A stretch of DNA of 64,000 nt from Cynocephalus volans (lineage: Eukaryota > Chordata > Mammalia > Dermoptera > Cynocephalidae). This document shows positions 56,481-64,000 of this stretch, in pieces. The stretch spans positions 93,499,005-93,563,004 of the forward strand of contig NC_084474.1 in NCBI RefSeq assembly GCF_027409185.1, read 5' to 3'. The position numbers and the translations under genes are program-made. The notes beneath the pieces were generated by a model. The model had not been told where the DNA came from and did no database searches. It saw only the letters and a list, made by a program, of their open reading frames with translations. The stretch's first letter is position 1, and each line of letters opens with the position of its first letter.

Positions 56481-56689
56481 CTGGCCCTCTGCACCCATGC
56501 TGCCCCACCTCCCTAGTCAAGTCGGGGTAACTGTGTGGAGGGAGAGGGGGCCCAGATCACATGGTCACGGGCATGTGGAGTGAGCTATGGTCGCTAGCAC
56601 AGTCCAGATGGCAGCTAGGGGCTAAATGGTGCCCCCAAGGTCCTAGGCATCCCAGGCCGCCCCATTTTCTAGCTTCTCAATATCCCGCT

Positions 56690-56850
56690 GATGGTGACGG
56701 TCTTGTGATGCAGTTTAGGGGCACAGTCACATCTCATTTTATCCTCACAGGTGCCAGCAAGGCTTGTGTTATTGTCCCCATTCTCCTGGTGAGAAATGAA
56801 GGCCCAGCGAGGAGGCTGGCTTACACGGACGGTGAGCAGCAGCCCATGAC
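56690..56850 (-). repeat. MIR element, reverse
   Basis: Contains catctcattttatcctcaca, ttattgtccccattctcctg and ggtgagaaatgaaggccc, the complement of MIR. Confidence 0.6.
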
Positions 56851-59496
56851 GTGAACCTGGCATTCTCGTCGCCTGTGCCCCTCATCCTCCTGTGTCGCCA
56901 GCTCTGCGAGGTGCTGCCAGCCTCTGCTGTGGACTTGTCTCTGCTCCCAGCTCCATGGCCAAGCAGGAGGGCCAGTGGCAGCACCAGGGCTGGGGTCTAG
57001 AAACAGGCGTCCTCATCTCTGCCCCAAAGTCTCGGCTGACTGACTAAGCCATGGGGCAGGAGGCACTCAGGCACTAGACATCAGCTGGGCACAGGGCTGG
57101 GAGCCTGGGTTCAGGAGCGGCTGATGAAGAGGCAGAGTGCCAGGACAGACAGAGCACGCCGGAGTCAGGAGGACAGGTGCAGACACCACCACCCCTGCTG
57201 AGACCTCCCAGGGCATGCAGATATCCCCACCTACTGACCTGTAAGCTCTTCTGTCTTTCATGATGTTGATGTACCATGCTTACTCAGAAGCTTCAGCCTC
57301 TCTGCCAGGTGTCAGGTCCATGAGGCAGAGAGGAAATTCAGGGCTAAAGTTGTTCCTTGAACATTCAGCCTCTTATCTGGAGAGGCATGAACGGTGGCTG
57401 AGCACTTCCTCCTGGTGATGTTCAGTCACTGCTACTGCTGTGACCAAGCACTGAGTCCACGGGCCTAGTCGCAAGAGAACCTTCTGTCCCTAATGACTCT
57501 CTCACTCCTGCAAGCCTTTCCTGAACATCTACTATGTGCAGGGCTCTGCGTCAATCAGACACTCGCAGAGAAGCTGCCTCTGCAAGGTGGGGAGGAGTTA
57601 GCTCCATACAAGATGCTCCTTCCAGCCACCTAGGGAGAGGAGCCACAGGTGTGGGTAGGAGACTGGCACAGCCCTAGGACAGGCTGCCTGTGCCAACAGA
57701 CATGCAGCCAGGTGGTCATCTGGCCCCAGGAGCCTTCGTGTGACAGCACGCATGCCAGCTGGCGTGAGCAGACAGCTCACCCCTCGTTTCTCCCAGAGGT
57801 GTGTGGCAGGCTGGTGGGTGCTTTGGCACATGTGGTGCTCATGTGCTTCACTGAAGGAGCTCAGGCTCTTCTCAGAAGTCACAGCGCACAGGGAGGATAA
57901 GGGGAGACCAAGGCACAGACAAGACCATGGCTGGCACACACTCGCCCCAACTTGCCAGGGCAGTGAAGTACAAACACAGCCTTTCCAGGGCCAGCAATGC
58001 TGCTTTAATTCATTGCTATGCCCTTGCTCAGGCTGCAAAGGCTGCCCACCACCAACAGCTTCTTCTAAGGGAGCTCTGCTCAATGGTGCTGACCGTTTGC
58101 CAAGCGTGGCCTTTCTGAGCATGAACGTCAGGGGCCTGTGGGGCTCGCAGGGAGGTGGGCTGATGCCCCTTACAGACAGAGACTTAGGTGGGCCTGCAGT
58201 GCTGGCCAGGGCGGTATGAGGTGTGGTTGTGGGTACAGCACTCACAGAACTAAACTGGGAATTCTGTCATCCCTTTCGGAAAATAGGCATGCAACTGAAA
58301 GGAAAATGGTCATGCAATTGAAACCTGAATTTAGGAATGTGTTTTTCTGCTCATCCAGACAAAACCCTGTCAACAGGCAGTGCTCACTGCCCGAGCACTG
58401 GCTGAGTCGTGGGAAGGCAGGAGGGACTGCAGGTACAAGACAGCTTACCTGCTTTACGGGGACAACCCTGACCATTCCCAGGCCTATCCTGACCCACAGA
58501 GGGTCCAGCTTTGTGCTGGCAGCTGCAGGAGTACAGGGGAACCCTGTGCTGGGACACTCTCACCACTTCTCAAGGGACAGACAAAGGAGAGACGGAGCTA
58601 GGGGTGGACTGCCTGGTCCAGGCTTGGCCCTCAGCCCCCCAGATGCCAGGGATGGCCCTCCAGAGCCTTTGAGACCCTGCCAGGGCCTCTCACTCCAGGC
58701 CGTCAAGCGCTGTTTGCTGTTGTGGCAAAAGATGGGGTAGGGTCGTCCATCTCCAGCTATTATCACCTCCTGGCACCCCCTCCTACAAACGTCCCTGCCT
58801 ACTGCAGGCTGGCCTCTGCTGTGGCTTGCCCCTGTAACTGCCCTCGTGGTCACCAGTGCCATCCACCTGCCAACCAAGACTTCACTGGATGTGGCCTAAC
58901 CCACTCGAGGGCAGAGCGTGTAGGCACAACCACGGGCATGCAGCGGTGCCCACACCCTCCCGCCTCACCCTTCCTTCCCTCCCTCCTACCCCTGCCCTGC
59001 TCTCTCCCAACCCTGGCCTGGTCTGGTTCAGGGCTCTGCTGACCCCTCCTGCAGGCAGCCTCCCTCTCCTGCCCTTGCCCTGCTACCCCTGCAGTTCTTG
59101 GGAACCTAGCTCTCCCACAGTGTTGCCAGCCCTTGGTCCCAGGTCAGGCCTCCCCACCTCCTCCTGACCCTCGCCAGCTTGACCCCACCCCACATCACCT
59201 ACTTGTGGCCTAACAGTGTGACTTTGACCTTAAAACCTGGGGGTGAGGGTCTGTTAGGACTTCCTGCCTCCGAAGTCCTCTATCAGCCCAGCGGCCTCCT
59301 CTGCCCATCCTTCCCCTCCCCTGTGTAGACTGCACACGATCCATTCTGAGATGACCGAGAAAGTGTCCAGCAGCCCCAGCAGAGGCCACAGCAGGGCCAA
59401 GTCACCTGTCACTGTGTGGCACTTCCTACCCCACTTGGCTGCTAAGTGAGCCCCACAAGTCGCCTCTGTCAGGAGGCCCTTCAAATACTGCTGTGT

Positions 59497-59599
59497 GGGC
59501 TGGCCCGTGGCTCACTTGCGAGAGTGTGGTGCTGACAACACCAAGTCAAGGGTTAAGATCCCCTTACCGGTCATCTTAAAAAAAAAAAAAAAAAAAAAA
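59497..59599 (+). mobile_element. Monomeric SINE, head of unit 1 joined to tail of unit 2
   Basis: Starts gggctggcccgtggctcact (head of the dimer's first unit) but ends caagggttaagatcccctta then ccggtcatct (tail of its second unit), followed by a 23-base A run. It looks like the dimer collapsed at the shared ggtgctgacaacaccaag block, or like the parental monomer of unit 2 with a unit 1 head. Confidence 0.8.
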
Positions 59600-62389
59600 T
59601 GATGCTTTGCAAGCTCAGTGTGACGTGGGACGAGTGTGCAGCACTTCAGTCCAGCACCGCACACAGGCTGGCCGGGAGCCACCTAACCCTGTCAGCGGCC
59701 CTGTTGAGCAGGAGTCCTGTGAGTGTCACCTTCCTGATGAGGAAACTGAGACCCAGATCACTCAGCAGAGGGGGCCTGGCCTGGCGCTCCTATCAACAAA
59801 GGGCCTCTACCTTGTGGGGGGCCCACTTGCCAACAGATTGCACATTCTTCGAGGGCCGACTATCCAGACAGCTTCTCTGAACTCAGCAATATGCACTGAC
59901 TATGCACCACCCCAGCCCTCCAGCACCCTCAGCTCCAAGTTCTCTCCTGGAAGGGGCAGGGTGCCTGGGAGGAGACATCTACACCCTAATAACAGCTGCA
60001 GGTTACCAATCGCCTATAGGTGGGCCTGGCGCCGCCTGCTCTGGAGGAACCCAGGATCCTGCAAGGGTGAAAAGCACGGGGGGCGTAAGGAAGGCAGGAG
60101 GGTCTCAAGGGCAGCTGGTGGGCTCAGCGGGGAAGGCTTCCCTCGGGAGCTCACCACGGAGTGGAGGCTGCAGAGGCCAGGAAGGGAGGACGTGCCCATG
60201 GCGGGTACATAGGACCAGTGGCGGCTTTACGTCTTGTATTTTCTACCCAGTTCACCTAACAGTGAATTCTGGGCTGCAAGGACAGTTCAAGCCCACCAGG
60301 ACACCAAGGCCCCCTTTCAGAGCTTCCTGCACCTGAGCTAATGGTCACAGCAATGGCCCCACGCAGGCACCCATGGCACTGGGGCTGTGGCACGACCCTG
60401 CACAAAGGGGTGACAGCTCTTTGTTTAAGCACGTTGGCAAGAAAAATAAACATTTCCCATCACACCTCCAAAGCAGCCCCAGAAGAGCGAGGGGTGCAGC
60501 CCTCCAGGGCAGCCCCGCAGCGCTGAGAACGCGGCCGCTACCAGCCGGGCCGCTGGGACGCCACGGACAGGGCGCTTCCCAGCAGGGCCTGAATGACACG
60601 ACACCAGGCCCCAGTAAATAACTTTGTTTTTTCCCAGGCAGAAGCTGAACAACAATGGTGGGACCAGGAGGGCTTCCCGGTCACAGGAAACTCTGCGTCA
60701 TGCTCCTCCGCACTGTGTGAGGTCACCGGCGACGCTCGGGTCACGTGTGGAGGCTTCTATTCACAGCGTCCTTTTTGATAAACGGGTACTTTATGGGGAG
60801 GCGGCTCGGGGAATGGGAAAGCTGCCTATAAATGTTTAACAAAAGATCTGAAGTGGGAATAGGAACTTACATTCTTTCTTGCAATAGACAGAGCCTTCCG
60901 CGTCCAGATATGTTTGTATTCCTGGACGAACCTTCCGATAACATAAACTCATGAGAATGAGCTCCTTGTGGGAAGTGCCTGGCATCCCTGGGTGACCTCT
61001 CCTGCTGGGAGCCGTCATGGAGTGACCACACTGGTGAGGACGTGCTGTCCTCAGACTTCAGCCAGGGAGTCAGACCCGCAGGGCTTGGGACCCGAGGGAA
61101 GAGCCCCCGTGGCTTTGGGGACCTCCCTGACCAGGAAGGTCTGCACTGGGGAGGGGCATGCCTCCAGCTGAAGGGAGGGCCACAGGGTTGCAAGGGACGT
61201 TCCAGAACTGCCAGAACCTCGGGAAGGCGGGGAGGAGGGAAGAACGAGAAGGTATTCTCAGGTGCTTTCTCTGGGGCTCTGCCTCAGACAGCACGTTCCT
61301 GCCGCATGTCACGCACACTACCCCTGTGCCCCTGTCACCCACGGCCCTGGGCTCCTCTCCAGGGCTTCCCCAGGGGTCGGGGAATTAAAACCCAGGACCC
61401 CGGAGGTGCCCCGCAGGCTGCTGCTGGTACCAAGGGTCTCACCGTGCAGAGGCAGGCCCCATGGTCTGTTCCTCGTCTCTTCCAGTGACATCAGTGAAAC
61501 AGGACAACATCAAGAGTCCTTGGGGAGAGCTGGGTGATGCAAAAAAGTCCCGAGAGGCCGTGTTCATCCCTGTGTGTCATCTATAGCCAAAAAGGTGCTT
61601 TGTGGTGCATGCACCACTTCTGACTGGGTTACTTTGGATGGAGGCAATGGTTTTGAAATGGGGCATTCAAACTTAGTGACTGAAGGCTCCGTTCATTTAG
61701 TTCCAGTACATTCATGATGGTCTTTCCTTTGATAAAACTGGTCTTCCCCAGCTCCTTATGCTGGCCCTGATGTTGGCATGGTTTCCAGGGAGGAAGTGGT
61801 GCAGCCACCACCAGCCCCACACCGGGGCTTCCTGACCACCCTGGGAGGGGGCTGCTGTTTCCATTTCTAAATAGAGGGGAGCCTCAACAACCCAACTAGA
61901 GGCACTTGTCCAGACCCAAGCAGAACACTGACCCTCTGGAAGCCAATGGGAGCACTCCTCTTACTTTCTTGCTATTTCGAAGGCCACTTCTGGTGCCCAG
62001 CTTGCGGGGACCTTTCAATATTGGCGAGATCCTTGGGAGCACGGCTCTCTGCCCTGACGATGAACACACCGCTCATCCTCCCATCTTCCTGACTCTTTAA
62101 AACAGATGCTGCAATACACAAACATCTTCACGATGACACAGCAATGCTATCTTACTGGTACAAGCAACTGTATGGCTCTCAGCGTGAGATTCCAGAAGCT
62201 TCCTCGAAATCACAAAATGCATGGCTTGTCCTGCAGCCCCTGCCTACTCCCATGGGTCAAACTTGGCCACAGCCCTCTGCTGCCTCTCATAGCTACACAG
62301 CTTCATCAGTCCCGGAAGCCAACAGCCAACCAGGAAGTGGAGAGGTTTCTCTGAGACCAGCCTCGGAGAAGAGAAAGGAAAAGCCTTCA

Positions 62390-62860
62390 AATTCAACATG
62401 TCCAAAACCCACCTCTTAATCTGCTGCTCCAAATCCAGACCTCCTTTGGGGTCCCCTAACTCAGAGAAGAGAATCCATCATCCACCCACTCACACTGGCC
62501 AAGACCCGGGGTCTGGAACACCTCATGCCCACACTGGGCACACATCCCCACCTAGCACCTGTTTCCCATCAGCTCCTCCCATCCACGGGGTCTCTGCACA
62601 CACAGCTGCTTCTGCCTGAAGCACTCCTTCGTGCCCTTACAGAGCTGTGTTTTTAGTTTTATTTGACTGCAACAGGTTTCCAGTTGATCCCCTGCTTCCC
62701 CCTTGCTCCTCCACAACCCACCCAACACCTTGCAACCAGTGCCCTCGGATAGAGTCCAACCTCCTGTCCACGACCTGCAAGGCCCTGCCCCACACACTGA
62801 GGGGCCAGCCCACGCCAATCCTCTCCTTTTCTCACTAGGCTCCAGCCACCCACTTTGCAC
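62390..62860 (-). repeat. L2 relic
   Basis: Contains aacatgtccaaaacccacct, cttaatctgctgctccaaat, cctgaagcactccttcgtgc, gagtccaacctcctgtccac and ctcactaggctccagccacc, the order of an L2 interior read in complement. Confidence 0.6.
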
Positions 62861-64000
62861 TCTATTCCTAGAAAATTCTGGGCTCACACCCAGCTCAGGA
62901 CCTCAGCCACAGCTGGTGCCTCTGTGGGGTGGTCCCACCCCACCCCTCTTAGCAGGGTACTCCCTTGCTATTCAGATACCCTGCCCCACGCCCATCGGAC
63001 TCATTCACTTGCATCCTACCACCTGTCTGAGCACGAGCCTCAAGACAGCAGAGCCTCATCCATGGCCGTGTCGTGTGGAGTCAAGGCTGCTTCATCAGCA
63101 TGGCCCGCAACTCTGCGACCTCCATGGTATGTCACACCGGCCTCTCCAGCACGTCCTGGGTGAGCCCCGACAATGGTTCCTCTGGGTGAATGCTGAAGCA
63201 GCTTCCAGACCCAGGAGAGGAGCAGAACCTGCCGCAGAGGCCCCGCATACCACAGGCACGAGCGCCTGTGTCTGAACTCGCAGCCCACCCCCACCGGCTG
63301 CAGGATTTGGGGAGCAGACTGGGCGTCAAACATCCCGTCCCTGGATGTGGAGCAGACCATTGGTAAAGGTGGACATTCTGAAGATTAAATAAGAAAACAG
63401 AACCCACAGCCCCGCACCTGGCATGTGGGACACTCCCCGGACACCATGATGCATTCCGCATTTCTGAGGCCCGGTGCTACGACGACTTCCAGACAGTGAG
63501 TTCAAGGCACTGGAAGGACCGTTCAACTGCTCAATTACACGATTATAAGAAAGTTCTCTGGGAGTCCATTTGCTCTCAGTAAGTAGATTATGTGTAAAAG
63601 CTGGTATTAGATTATTGTCTACAACACTGCAGGTCAAATAAGCCTCTCTAGGAAGTAGGTCTCCCGAGGGGGTGAATGCAGCGTAGCCTCAATGTCTGCA
63701 CTGGCAATTCAACAGCTGCAGCATTGGTTGCTGGGCTGGAGAGTCCCTCTGAAGTTAAAGCTGCTCTCAGTGAGTACAATCCCCAAAGCACCCCACGGAA
63801 CTTTCAGAAAGCCCCTCAGAACAGACGTGCAGAGGGAAGCAGCTTACATCCCCAGAGAAGGTTCCATTTAAAGACCCTGGGGTGCCCTGAGGGTCTCCAA
63901 TACTGGCTGGTGGGCATGCAAATCCACAGACAGTCCTTGTGTCATGGACACAGTGGTGAAGGTGTCCTTGAAACAGCGCTCTGGTTGCTGCACGACAACT

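Larger units (their letters stand above)
51687..64000 (-). other. SLC45A4: SLC45A4 intron (over 12.3 kb), start exon not found
   Basis: No segment here encodes the expected N-terminal tail and TM1 on the minus strand, so the preceding exon lies outside the window. The region holds MIR and L2 relics, an old L1 (54655-55900) with a nested dimeric SINE, and a SINE at 59497-59599. The stretches 57000-59200 and 60600-62300 show no recognisable feature. ORFs are chance. Confidence 0.75.

Overview
This is vertebrate nuclear DNA from a placental mammal. It has short exons with GT/AG splice sites inside long introns full of L1, L2, MIR, MaLR LTRs, hAT and Tigger relics and young poly(A)-tailed SINEs. 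No bacterial, viral or plasmid gene organisation is present. The SINEs are built only from tRNA-Ile-like units (monomers and one dimer, A and B boxes visible, no tRNA-unrelated body), and one solo LTR looks MST-like. Both fit a colugo (Dermoptera, CYN-type SINEs) best from what I recall of these families. A rhinolophoid bat is an alternative I cannot exclude. Alu, B1/B2, carnivore and ruminant SINEs were not seen.

Two protein-coding genes lie tail to tail, as in human 8q24.3. On the + strand, 1 to about 30.57 kb is the 3' two thirds of DENND3, a DENN-domain Rab GEF. Thirteen coding exons (3922-28816) join in consistent phase and give about 794 residues: the end of the dDENN region, a long helical linker, a PH-like segment and a C-terminal WD40 propeller. 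A stop codon and a roughly 1.75 kb 3'UTR with three AATAAA signals follow. The exons for the N-terminal longin/uDENN/cDENN part lie upstream of the window.

From 30.57 to 38.79 kb is intergenic. It holds a MIR, an MLT1 LTR, a degraded 4.3 kb L1 with a nested solo LTR, a SINE stub and then a CpG island (about 37.34-38.30 kb) with two CTCF-like motifs.

On the - strand, 38.79 to 64.0 kb is SLC45A4, a 12-TM MFS transporter of the SLC45 family. It has a long 3'UTR (about 4.85 kb) and six coding exons (51686 down to 43644) giving about 694 residues. The exon with the start codon and the first transmembrane helix is not in the window, so the first visible intron exceeds 12.3 kb.

The two genes are not known to work together: DENND3 acts in Rab12/autophagy trafficking and SLC45A4 in solute transport. 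They share only convergent 3' ends and the island between them. I found no new gene system. The points worth a second look are mobile-element structures (a nested MITE in a Tigger, a SINE with a duplicated internal block outside its tail, a 30-base poly(A) microinsertion with a perfect 17-base target duplication), a NAGNAG acceptor in DENND3, and the CpG island between the gene ends.
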